Positions 36,217 to 44,075 of a DNA stretch of 64,000 bases are shown here, one piece after another (the stretch's first letter is position 1; each line of letters starts with the position of its first letter). The DNA is from Paenarthrobacter aurescens TC1. Lineage in GTDB: Bacteria; Actinomycetota; Actinomycetes; Actinomycetales; Micrococcaceae. Where the stretch lies: positions 1,116,001 to 1,180,000 of the forward strand of contig CP000474.1 in the NCBI GenBank assembly GCA_000014925.1. Direction: 5' to 3'. A program made the position numbers and the translations under genes. The notes under the pieces were generated by a model. That model searched no databases. It was not told where the DNA came from and was given only the letters and a program-made list of their open reading frames with translations.

Positions 36217-37472
36217 CGCAGGACTCCCAACTGCTGCAGGCGTTCAATGGTTTCTGCATCGAAGCCGTTCTCCACCAGGACTTCCACGTTGTGCTCGCCC
36301 AATCGGGGAGCGGTGCGGCGGACGGTGGGCGGAGTGGCGGAGAGCCGGATGGGTGCGTTCAGCATCCGGACTGTCCCCACGGTGGGGTGTTCGGCTTCAA
36401 CAATCATGCCGTTGGCTTCGGTTTGCGCGTCCGCCAGGGCCTGCTCCAGGGTGTGCACGGGCGCGTTCAGCAGTCCCTGTTCTTCCAGCTTCGCCGTCCA
36501 GTATTCGGTGGTGTTGGTGGCGAAGTGCTCACGGAAGATGGCCTGCAGGGCGGGTTTGTTCTTGAACTGCTGATCCAGGGTTGCAAAGCCCGGCCGTTCC
36601 GTGAGGTCTTCATCGAGGTCCAGAGCCTCAGAGATGCGGGCCAGCGGGTCAGGCGTGAAGCCGCCCACCATGCACACGGCACCGTCGGTAGTCTCAAAGA
36701 CACCGCTCAGTGGCATGGCGCCCCAGTTGACCTCGTAGCCGCGGTTGAGCTGCATGCACGCCTCCTGCATTTGGAGGTGCAGCATGGAGTCGTACATGGT
36801 CACCTCCACTTTCTGGCCCGTGCCCGAGGTTTCACGGGTTCGCAAAGCCAGGAGGATGCCCTGCATGAGGTGCATGCCGGTGATGTAGTCGCACAGGGTG
36901 GTGGGGTAGATGGCAGGTTTCATGTCCTCGGACTCGCGCCGCCACATCACACCGGAGTAGGCCTGCGCGATCGCATCCTGGCCGCCCTTGTGAGAGTAGG
37001 GCCCTTCAGGGCCGAACCCGGTGCCGGAAGCCCAGATAATGCCCGGGTTGGTGGCCTTCAGCTCCTCGTAGCCGAAGCCCATGCGCTCCATGACGCCGGA
37101 GCGGAAGTTGCTGACCACCACATCGGCGTCAGCCATGAGCCGGCGTAGCACCTGGCGCCCTTCCTCGGTGCGGGTGTCCACGGAGACGCTGCGCTTGTTC
37201 CGGTTGATGGACAGGAAGATCGGATTGTCCTGGCCGTCCTGGTCCGGGAATGAGTTGCGCGAAATGTCACCGGCGCCGGGGCGTTCCACCTTGATGATGT
37301 CCGCGCCATAATCTCCCAGCAGCTGAGTGCAGGAGGGCCCCATGAACACCTGGGTGAAGTCAATGATCTTGATGCCCTCCAGAGGCAGCGGCGCCGGAGC
37401 CGAGGCGGCGCGTGCCGCCGTCGTGATTGGTGCTTTTTGCAGAGTCACGGGGTCAAGGGTTACGGAGCTCAT
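36213..37472 (-). CDS. Class III (CaiB/BaiF) CoA-transferase
   Basis: A 419-residue family III CoA-transferase. It has IDFTQVFMGPSCTQLLGDYGADIIKVERPGAGD near the start and the catalytic Asp D166 in KGGQDAIAQAYSG. The family transfers CoA between carboxylates through a mixed anhydride (formate/oxalate, carnitine, benzylsuccinate, and others). It would activate the operon's acid substrate. It overlaps both neighbours by 4 bases. Confidence 0.9.
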   Translation of the reverse strand: MSSVTLDPVTLQKAPITTAARAASAPAPLPLEGIKIIDFTQVFMGPSCTQLLGDYGADIIKVERPGAGDISRNSFPDQDGQDNPIFLSINRNKRSVSVDTRTEEGRQVLRRLMADADVVVSNFRSGVMERMGFGYEELKATNPGIIWASGTGFGPEGPYSHKGGQDAIAQAYSGVMWRRESEDMKPAIYPTTLCDYITGMHLMQGILLALRTRETSGTGQKVEVTMYDSMLHLQMQEACMQLNRGYEVNWGAMPLSGVFETTDGAVCMVGGFTPDPLARISEALDLDEDLTERPGFATLDQQFKNKPALQAIFREHFATNTTEYWTAKLEEQGLLNAPVHTLEQALADAQTEANGMIVEAEHPTVGTVRMLNAPIRLSATPPTVRRTAPRLGEHNVEVLVENGFDAETIERLQQLGVLR

Positions 37473-38851
37473 GCCGGCACCGCTGCCGTTGCGTCCACCG
37501 TGGCGTTCGACGACGGCACGTCGCCCGGGTCTGCGCCGTGGCGGCGCATGCCCTGCTGGATGTCCAGTGCGGAGACGTCCCGGACCAGGAGGTTGTTCTC
37601 CACTGCGAGTGCAGCTGCGACCCCGACGGCCTGGCCCATGGCCATGCAGGGCGGGATCTCGCGGGACATCTTCTGGGCCTCCGGTGTTGCGGAGTAGTGG
37701 CGGCCGGCCACCAGGAGCTGGTCCACTTCCTTGGGCAGGAGCGAGCGGTACGGGTAGTAGTAGTCGCGGCCGCGGGCCACGGTGTCGGCAAAATGGCGGC
37801 GCTGGGTCACGTCGTCCTTGGTCATGACGTACTCGCCCTGCAGGAGCCGGGTCTGGCGGACACCCATCTGGGAGGCGACGTCCAGCATGTAGCAGTTCTC
37901 GAAACCCGGGAGGTTGGCGCGGACGTAGTCCACGGCCTCGGAGATCCGGTCCCGGGCTGCGAATTCGGCGGCAGTCATGTCTGCCGGGTCAACGCCGTCA
38001 AAACCGGACATGTGCGGGGCGTTGCACCAGACCACGCCGTCGATGGGGGTCTTGAGCCACCACAGCTCCCAGGCGCCGCCGAGGAGTCGCTTGATCTTGC
38101 GGTTGATGGCGCGGGCTTCCTTGGGGTTGGCCTGCTCGAAGGCTTCTGCGGCCTTGGTGTCCACGTTACCCAGGCGGAAGACCAGCGTGGTCAGGTAGTT
38201 GTCCTTGGCGTAGCTGGCGCCGGCACGGGAAGCGACGTCGATGTCACCGGTGGTGTCGATGACGACGTCGGCCATAAAGGCTTGCGGGCCAAGTTTCGTT
38301 TCGACGATGACGCCCTTGATCACGCCGTTGTCCACGATGGGTCGGGAGAACCAGGAATGCAGCCGGAGGTCCACGCCGGCCTCGCGGACGAGGTCGTTGG
38401 ACACCCGCTTCCAGCCATCGGGATCGAACGCGGCGGCGTAGCAGATGGGCTTGGGGTTGGTGTGCGAGTGGAAGTCGAAGGTGCCATAGCGGCCCCACTT
38501 GTTCCAGAGTTCCTCGGAGGTCCTGCGGTCATCGGCGGGCGGGACGATTGCCAGGCCCAGTTTCTGCAGACGTTCCACGTACTCGGAGACGATGCCGGTG
38601 ACGGTGATTTCCTGACCGTTGATCATGTCGTCGAGCACCAGGACCATGCCACCTGAGGCCAGGCCACCCAAGGACGAGTAGCGCTCCAGGAGCGTGACCT
38701 TGGCGCCGGAGCGCGCAGCGGTGACGGCAGCGGCGACGCCTGCGGGGCCGCCACCAACCACCAGGACATCGGAACGGGAGATGACCGGGGCAGTGAGGTC
38801 CGCCGTCGAGGTGCTGAGTTCAATGGACGAGCTGAGTTCAATGGTGTTCAT
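37469..38851 (-). CDS. FAD-dependent oxidoreductase (FAD_oxidored family)
   Basis: A 460-residue flavoprotein with a dinucleotide-binding site DVLVVGGGPAGVAAAVTAAR (G33-G38) and an ERYSSLGGLASGG block. Later regions VVIDTTGDIDVASRAGASY and AGRHYSATPEAQKMSRE...PCMAMGQAVGVAAA are typical of the FAD_oxidored/succinate-dehydrogenase-like family. The acceptor and substrate are unknown; the operon's ferredoxin is a candidate partner. The first 24 residues repeat IELSSS/IELSTS and are probably unstructured. It starts 9 bases after the transporter stop. Confidence 0.82.
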   Translation of the reverse strand: MNTIELSSSIELSTSTADLTAPVISRSDVLVVGGGPAGVAAAVTAARSGAKVTLLERYSSLGGLASGGMVLVLDDMINGQEITVTGIVSEYVERLQKLGLAIVPPADDRRTSEELWNKWGRYGTFDFHSHTNPKPICYAAAFDPDGWKRVSNDLVREAGVDLRLHSWFSRPIVDNGVIKGVIVETKLGPQAFMADVVIDTTGDIDVASRAGASYAKDNYLTTLVFRLGNVDTKAAEAFEQANPKEARAINRKIKRLLGGAWELWWLKTPIDGVVWCNAPHMSGFDGVDPADMTAAEFAARDRISEAVDYVRANLPGFENCYMLDVASQMGVRQTRLLQGEYVMTKDDVTQRRHFADTVARGRDYYYPYRSLLPKEVDQLLVAGRHYSATPEAQKMSREIPPCMAMGQAVGVAAALAVENNLLVRDVSALDIQQGMRRHGADPGDVPSSNATVDATAAVPA

Positions 38852-38860
38852 GAGGAGTCC

Positions 38861-40192
38861 TTACTTGCCGACGAAGATGCCGTTGGAGCGGCGGGCGGCG
38901 AGGTAGAAAACGATGCTGAGGATGGAGAGGACGGCCACGTAGACCGGGAAGACCCAGGTGATGTTCAGGGATTGGAACCACACCAGCATGTAGGAGGCCG
39001 TGCCGCCGAAGAGAGCCACACCGATCCCGTAGCCCAAGGCCACACCTGTTCCGCGGATGTTCTTGGGCATCAGGGATGAACTGACCACGTTGTAGAGGGT
39101 CATGTTCAGGACGAGGACAATGGAGCCGCCCAAGAGCACTGCTGCGAAGCCGCCAATCCCAGGCTGGACGTACATCAGCATGAGGAACACGGAAGGGATG
39201 GCAAGGATGCGCGTGATCAGGAACCACTTGGACATTGCCCTGCCGTCGGCCAGTTTGCCGATAACCCAGCTGCCGATCACCAGGACCACCCCAAGGATGG
39301 TGGTGAGGGCGAAGACTGCAGTGGGGTCTTCCTTGAACCCGCTGCGTGCTGCGCTGGGCAGGCCCACGTTCCAGGCGTAGTTGTAGGCCTGTGCTGCGCC
39401 CACCACAAAGATGATGGCCAGGACGGAGAGCCAGTGCTTGCGCACACCCTTCCACACTGCACGGGGAGTGTTGGTGGCCATTTCCTCCTGCTTGAGGGTC
39501 TCAGGGAGGGAGCGGCGCAGGTAGAGCACCACGAAGCCGAACAGGGCGCCGATGATGAAGGGTACGCGCCAGCCCCATTCGGACATTGCGGCCCCGCCAA
39601 GGACCAAGCTGCACAGGAAGCTGATGAGCGAGGCAAGCAGGATGCCGATGTTGACGTAGAAGGACATGATGCCGGCCACGTAGCCTTCGCGGCCCTCCGG
39701 AGCGAGCTCCACGGCGTGTGAGGTGGAGAGCGGAGCTTCGATGCCGGTGGAGATGCCCTGCAAAATGCGGCACACAACGAGGATGATGCCGGCCGCGGGG
39801 CCTATGGTGGCGTAGCTCGGGGTAACGGCAATGATGAGGGTAGTGCCGGCCATGAGCATGATGGAGAGCAGCATGACGCGCCGCCGGCCGATGCGGTCCG
39901 CCAAGGTTCCCAGCAGGATGCCGCCTAGGGGCCGGAAGGCAAAACCGACGGCGAACACGGCCAACGCGTTCAATGTTGCGGACAGCGGATCGGTGTTGGG
40001 GAAGAAATTCGGTCCGATGAAGGCGGACAGGAGGCCGAAGACCATCCAGTCGTACCATTCCAGGGCGTTTCCGAGGCCCAAGCCAAGGAGTCCTTTGCGC
40101 ACCTCGGGGGTGAATTTCCCGTTCTTTTGGGGGGATGAAGTGGTGGTGTCTGTTGGCGGTACTACGTTGTCCGCCGTTTGCGTGTCGAGCAT
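38861..40192 (-). CDS. MFS importer, metabolite:H+ symporter (MHS) type
   Basis: A 443-residue, 12-helix transporter. The opening GLGNALEWYDWMVFGLLSAF, the loop FRPLGGILLGTLADRIGRRR and ILQGISTGIE are hallmarks of the MHS subgroup (ProP, KgtP, CitA), which takes up organic acids and betaines with protons. ATG 40192 is preceded by AAGGA at a good distance; the longer frame to 40300 is not supported. It is the first structural gene of the operon and indicates that the substrate is probably a carboxylate or zwitterion. Confidence 0.88.
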   Translation of the reverse strand: MLDTQTADNVVPPTDTTTSSPQKNGKFTPEVRKGLLGLGLGNALEWYDWMVFGLLSAFIGPNFFPNTDPLSATLNALAVFAVGFAFRPLGGILLGTLADRIGRRRVMLLSIMLMAGTTLIIAVTPSYATIGPAAGIILVVCRILQGISTGIEAPLSTSHAVELAPEGREGYVAGIMSFYVNIGILLASLISFLCSLVLGGAAMSEWGWRVPFIIGALFGFVVLYLRRSLPETLKQEEMATNTPRAVWKGVRKHWLSVLAIIFVVGAAQAYNYAWNVGLPSAARSGFKEDPTAVFALTTILGVVLVIGSWVIGKLADGRAMSKWFLITRILAIPSVFLMLMYVQPGIGGFAAVLLGGSIVLVLNMTLYNVVSSSLMPKNIRGTGVALGYGIGVALFGGTASYMLVWFQSLNITWVFPVYVAVLSILSIVFYLAARRSNGIFVGK

Positions 40193-40210
40193 GGAAGTGT
40201 CCTTACGCTG

Positions 40211-40226
40211 ACGCCCCGAAGGGCGT
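40211..40226 (-). promoter_or_regulatory. TTCG-loop hairpin in the leader of the MFS gene
   Basis: On the minus strand ACGCCC-TTCG-GGGCGT forms a 6-bp stem closed by a UUCG tetraloop, 19 bases before the ATG at 40192. There is no T-tract, so it is more likely an mRNA-stabilising or processing element than a terminator. Confidence 0.45.
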
Positions 40227-40356
40227 GGGAGGGTATGACGCATCAACGCCTGTTGGAGGAGGCGCGTGATGCGAATGTGGCAAGGAGTGTCAGCGGCCAC
40301 GATGTCGTGTCCGGACAGTTAAGGGAAAACGCCGGCGCCGTTTGGGGGCGCCAGGG

Positions 40357-40956
40357 TTACCACGCGTGTGGTGCGTTGACCCAGATGGCTACGCATACCT
40401 CTTCGTAGCTGTTCTTGTACCAGTGGGGGATCTCTGAGGAGTAGGTGATGGAGTCGCCCTCTTCAAGGCTGTAGCAGACGCCGTTCAAGTAGACGTCCTT
40501 ACGGCCGGAGATGATGTAGCAAAACTCTTCACCGCTGTGGGTAAAAGGGGTGTCGCTGGTGTCATGCCCTGGGGGCGTGCTGATCCACTGCGCTTCAATG
40601 CTGCCATCGCGATTGGGGGTCAACAGTTCGTGAACTGCCTCTCCCACAGACTCGCGGGTGACGTTCTTGAGGTTGCGGCGATCGGACCTGCGGACCACGG
40701 GGGACTTTGATTCATCCTGGCCTATGAAGAATCTCCCTACGGGGATGTCCAAGCCGTGGGCAAGCTGGGCCAACGTAGTGAAGGAAGGGTTGGCCATGCC
40801 GCGTTCGATCTGGCTGACGATCGCCTGGCTTAGGCCGGTAACGTCCGAGAGCTGGGCGAGGGTCATGCCCTTTGCCTTGCGCATGGTGCGCACCTTGTTT
40901 CCGACAGTCACCAGCAGTTCGCTGGTGGCTGGTGGAGCAGGAGTCTCGGTGGTCAT
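40357..40956 (-). CDS. XRE-family regulator with cupin domain (operon regulator)
   Basis: A 199-residue regulator. The XRE HTH is at about 17-72 (VGNKVRTMRKAKGMTLAQLS; TGLSQAIVSQIERGMANPSF) and the cupin at about 115-197 (HSGEEFCYIISGRKDVYL; GDSITYSSEIPHWYKN). It is transcribed ahead of, and in the same direction as, the MFS/CoA operon, with a 164-base gap. Repeated GTGAAGA elements and an inverted repeat lie just upstream of its start. The likely role is ligand-responsive control of the whole block and of itself. Confidence 0.87.
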   Translation of the reverse strand: MTTETPAPPATSELLVTVGNKVRTMRKAKGMTLAQLSDVTGLSQAIVSQIERGMANPSFTTLAQLAHGLDIPVGRFFIGQDESKSPVVRRSDRRNLKNVTRESVGEAVHELLTPNRDGSIEAQWISTPPGHDTSDTPFTHSGEEFCYIISGRKDVYLNGVCYSLEEGDSITYSSEIPHWYKNSYEEVCVAIWVNAPHAW

Positions 40957-40996
40957 GGCCGCATCCTTCGTTGGTGAGCTAACTCACACAACTATA

Positions 40997-41043
40997 GTGA
41001 AGATTTTTAGCGAGTCAATGGTTTCTCTTCAATAAGGTGAAGA
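40997..41043. promoter_or_regulatory. Repeated GTGAAGA boxes upstream of the XRE-cupin gene
   Basis: GTGAAGA occurs at 40997-41003 and 41037-41043, exactly 40 bases apart. An inverted TCTTCA at 41026-41031 makes TCTTCA-N6-TGAAGA. Four helical turns between direct copies suggest two bound regulator dimers. Confidence 0.4.
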
Positions 41044-41046
41044 AAT

Positions 41047-41427
41047 TTACAGAATCCGCGTTTCCAGCTCGTCTATGGTGCCGAAGACGAAGCGGTCGAT
41101 TTCATGGACTTGCGGCTTGAGCTCATGCAAATGCTCCGCGCCGGGCAGGAGCCGGATGCTGATCTCCAGCTCCTCTGCCAGCCGGTTCATGCAGATGGCA
41201 CCCACCATGTGGCTGGACGTTTTCAGGCTGAGCACCGCGTCCATGGCGTCTTCGATGTCCAGTTTTTCCAGTGCCCGATGCAGACGCGAAACCCGCCACG
41301 GCAGCAAGGCTATGTAGTTCCTGACGAACGCTCCGATGATGGCTTGGTCGCCGCCCAGCTCTGCTTGGAGTTCGGTGAGGACGGTGCGATCCACCAGGGC
41401 GTCGGTGCACTCGTCGTACTCAGACAC
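41047..41427 (-). CDS. HPt-domain protein
   Basis: A 126-residue all-helical protein with a histidine phosphotransfer signature LKTSSHMVGAICMNRLAEELE, phospho-acceptor H73. GTG 41427 has GGAGG six bases upstream, whereas a GTG at 41460 has none. Stand-alone HPt proteins relay phosphate between hybrid kinases and response regulators; no hybrid kinase is in this window, so its partner is elsewhere or degenerate. It ends 90 bases before the XRE-cupin gene on the same strand. Confidence 0.7.
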   Translation of the reverse strand: MSEYDECTDALVDRTVLTELQAELGGDQAIIGAFVRNYIALLPWRVSRLHRALEKLDIEDAMDAVLSLKTSSHMVGAICMNRLAEELEISIRLLPGAEHLHELKPQVHEIDRFVFGTIDELETRIL

Positions 41428-41617
41428 CAAACCCCTCCCGCCTCCAAACAATCGATTCACGATTCAACAGTAGGACCCGTGGAACTTCCGCAGCGCCACA
41501 AATCCAAAGATTGATCTAATCTTGAGCGGACTCAGAGCCACTCTTGATCTCCGCCCAACAAAGTTATGAAAAGCAGATCTGGGCGTTTCCAGGCTGAATC
41601 AGGGAACGGGAAACAAC

Positions 41618-41791
41618 ATGGAAAGTGGTGCTCGCCCGTCACCGGGCCTGATGCTCATCATCGGGGTCTGCATGACCGTCCTGCTGGGCATTGGAGGGTC
41701 GGCCGCTTTCGCATTGTGGCAGCAGAGTTCCCAGGCGTCTGTCACGGATCAATCCGTGAACTCCGCCCCGAGCACCACGGGCGCCCCTTAG
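41618..41791 (+). CDS. 57-residue single-helix membrane protein
   Basis: ATG 41618 opens a 57-codon frame ending at TAG 41791. It has a short polar start, one strong transmembrane helix (GLMLIIGVCMTVLLGIGG then SAAFALW), then a Gln/Ser/Thr-rich tail of about 24 residues. The ribosome site is weak (GGGAA). Type II or tail-out topology is possible. The end overlaps the convergent vsr gene by 4 bases. Unknown function; coding status is moderately supported by the clean helix and gene-gap fit. Confidence 0.45.
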   Translation: MESGARPSPGLMLIIGVCMTVLLGIGGSAAFALWQQSSQASVTDQSVNSAPSTTGAP

Positions 41792-42228
41792 CCCACCGCT
41801 GATTCCAGAAATGCTGTGAGCCGATCTTCGAGCATGGACCTGTCCTTCAGCTGGCACTCCCACACCGTCAATACCTGCCAGCCGGTAGCTTCCAACTGTT
41901 CCCGCTGCAGCGCGTCCCTTTCGCGGGTTCGTGTTCGCTTGGCTTCCCAGAACTCGGCATTCGCTGCAGGGGCGTGCTGCCCTGCTTTGCAGTTATGGAA
42001 ATGCCAGAAGCAACCGTTGACGAAAATAACCTTGCGCCTTCCCGCGAACACCAGGTCCGGGCGGCCCGGTAGTTTGGCCGCTCCGGACTGGCCGTGGAGC
42101 CGGTACCGGTAGCCTTTCGCGTGCAGGAGCCTGCGGACCAGCAGCTCAGGTTTGGTGTTCTTCCCACGGATCTTGGACATGTTGCGGCTGCGCTGCTCCC
42201 GCGTCAGAAGGTCCCGGCTCTCGCCCAT
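41788..42228 (-). CDS. vsr: Very short patch repair endonuclease (Vsr)
   Basis: A 146-residue Vsr-type nickase. MSKIRGKNTKPELLVRRLLHAKGYRYRLH, the active-site region PGRPDLVFAGRRKVIFVNGCFWHFHNC (catalytic Asp, His and Zn-type Cys/His) and the distal EFWEAKRTRTRERD all match the family. Vsr nicks next to T in T:G mismatches arising from 5-methylcytosine deamination. No cytosine methyltransferase gene is adjacent, which is unusual because vsr is normally linked to one. Confidence 0.92.
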   Translation of the reverse strand: MGESRDLLTREQRSRNMSKIRGKNTKPELLVRRLLHAKGYRYRLHGQSGAAKLPGRPDLVFAGRRKVIFVNGCFWHFHNCKAGQHAPAANAEFWEAKRTRTRERDALQREQLEATGWQVLTVWECQLKDRSMLEDRLTAFLESAVG

Positions 42229-42237
42229 GCATCCAGC

Positions 42238-43395
42238 CTACCCAGGCTCCACCACCACTGTTCGGGGTGCTTGGAAGGACAACAACCGGATCCAGTCCGG
42301 GTTTGAATTCTGTAGACGGACCCCCTTGAGTGCGGCTGCCGTTTCATGAACGACGACGGCGGCCTCCAGCTCTGCGAGCTTGGCTCCTAGGCAGCGGTGG
42401 ATCCCCGAGCCGAACGCCAAGCCGTACGGGGTTGGCCCCGAACGGTCGGCACCCTCGCCGTCTTCTGTTTCGGCCCAGGGGAATCCGTGGTTGCCGGTCA
42501 ATTCCAGCAGGATCTCCTCACCGGCCGCGATAGGTGTGCCGTCAAGAAGGGCGTCGTTGGTAGCCACCCGCCGCCAGGTGGGAACGGAGGACTCGGTAGC
42601 AAGGACGTGCCGGACCAGGTCGCGCGCTTTCAGACCGCTTGCCGCCTCGCTCCACGAGATGCCCCGGGAGCCCTCGGCCAACCGGAACAGCGTGGTGCTG
42701 ATGAGTTGGGTGGTGGTCTCTTGGCCTGCGATCAGGAGGAAGTAGCCCAATGAGCAGATTTCCTGTGTGCTCAGCCCGTGGAGGGCAAGCGCATTGAAGA
42801 GGTTGGAGTCCGGCGAAGCCACAGACTCCAGGACCAATTCCCTCAACCAGGTGTAGAAGTCCGCGGCGCTCTGTGCCAATTCGAGTTGCCGGTCAGCATC
42901 CGGCCAACCCCAGAACAGTTCCAAGGAGTCCAAGCTCCACGCCTTCAATGCGGGCACGTCGCGGACCGGCAGCCCCAACATTTCCAGCATGATGACCGCC
43001 GGGGGATCCGCGGCCACGGCCTGGACGAGGTCCACGCTTCCATCAGAGGCGAGGGCTTGCGCTGCACGGGCTGCCGATTCCCGGGCCAGGCCGCGAATAC
43101 GGGGTTCCATGGCCGCCACTTTGGCTGGCGTGAAGAAGCCCGCCACCACCTTCCGGATGCCGGTATGGGTCTCGGTGTGGTTGCTCGCCAGGACCGGCGG
43201 CAGCGCGAACCGGGCTTTCTGCAGTATGCGCAGCGCCCGCCCACTCAACGGCGTTACAGCGAGCAGGGCGTTGGCCGGGCTGAAGTCATGGGGCCTGTGC
43301 AACACTTCCCGCACCGTGTCGGGGCTCCGCAGCACCCGGTAAGGACAGCTTCCGGACTCAGGAAGTCCTGGTTCCGCAGCCATAGTCGCGCTCAT
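42238..43395 (-). CDS. Cytochrome P450 in the biotin operon (BioI-like role proposed)
   Basis: A 385-residue soluble bacterial P450. The heme-binding loop LAFGSGIHRCLGAKLAELE holds the Cys thiolate, and the I-helix LLIAGQETTTQLIST has the oxygen-activation AGxET. The normally invariant K-helix ExxR is not seen where expected; that stretch reads RDLVRHVLATESSV. ATG 43395 overlaps the bioD stop by 4 bases, making this the sixth gene of a tightly coupled biotin operon. In Bacillus, BioI is a P450 in the bio operon that cleaves acyl-ACP to pimeloyl-ACP. A matching role here is inference. The alternative is an unrelated monooxygenase carried in the operon. Confidence 0.85.
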   Translation of the reverse strand: MSATMAAEPGLPESGSCPYRVLRSPDTVREVLHRPHDFSPANALLAVTPLSGRALRILQKARFALPPVLASNHTETHTGIRKVVAGFFTPAKVAAMEPRIRGLARESAARAAQALASDGSVDLVQAVAADPPAVIMLEMLGLPVRDVPALKAWSLDSLELFWGWPDADRQLELAQSAADFYTWLRELVLESVASPDSNLFNALALHGLSTQEICSLGYFLLIAGQETTTQLISTTLFRLAEGSRGISWSEAASGLKARDLVRHVLATESSVPTWRRVATNDALLDGTPIAAGEEILLELTGNHGFPWAETEDGEGADRSGPTPYGLAFGSGIHRCLGAKLAELEAAVVVHETAAALKGVRLQNSNPDWIRLLSFQAPRTVVVEPG

Positions 43396-44075
43396 GCCGG
43401 AAGCTCTTCGAGCCAATCGCACGCTCGGGCGCGGAAAGCGGCAGGATCCAGTCCGGTGGCATCAGCAGGAACCGTCCCCAGGAACGGAACGGGCCAACTC
43501 CTCAGAGTGGCCAGATTACTGAGCTCCACCGCGCTCGGCGTCGCCGGCCAGCTCCCAAGGACCAACCCCACCACCGGCAGGGCCCGGGTGTCCAGCGCCT
43601 CCAGCGTCAGCGCCGTGTGGTTCAACGTGCCCAACGCCGGCCGTGCCACCACGGCGAAACCAGCCTTGTCACCCAGGTGCGCGCCGAGATCAGCCAGTGT
43701 CCCGCCGTCGTGGTCCAACTCCACCAGCAGCCCACCGGCGCCTTCCACCAGCACGTGGTCATGGCGGACAGACAACTCACGGATCCGCTGGGCATGGGCG
43801 GCCAGTGGGGGCAACGTGACCCCATCCAGTGCGGCGGCGGGGACGGGAGCCATGGGTTCTTCAAGAACCACGCCGGCTTCCGCAGTGAGTGGATCCGCCA
43901 ACCGGGCAACCTCGGCGCAGTCTGAGTCACCCAGCACGTTTCCGCTTTGGCACGGCTTATACACGGCAACCTTCCGGCCGCGCGCATGAAGCGCGGCGGT
44001 GAGGGCCGCCGTCGTAATGGTCTTGCCGACGCCGGTATCGGTCCCGGTGACCAGGATGACGGTAGGTAGTTTCAT
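43392..44075 (-). CDS. bioD: Dethiobiotin synthetase
   Basis: A 227-residue P-loop enzyme that closes the ureido ring of dethiobiotin from DAPA, CO2 and ATP. Walker A is GTDTGVGKTITT (residues 10-21), the lysine motif is VAVYKPCQSG, and VEGAGGLLVELD is the switch region. The ATG start shares ATGA with the bioF stop, and the stop shares ATGA with the P450 start. Confidence 0.95.
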   Translation of the reverse strand: MKLPTVILVTGTDTGVGKTITTAALTAALHARGRKVAVYKPCQSGNVLGDSDCAEVARLADPLTAEAGVVLEEPMAPVPAAALDGVTLPPLAAHAQRIRELSVRHDHVLVEGAGGLLVELDHDGGTLADLGAHLGDKAGFAVVARPALGTLNHTALTLEALDTRALPVVGLVLGSWPATPSAVELSNLATLRSWPVPFLGTVPADATGLDPAAFRARACDWLEELPA

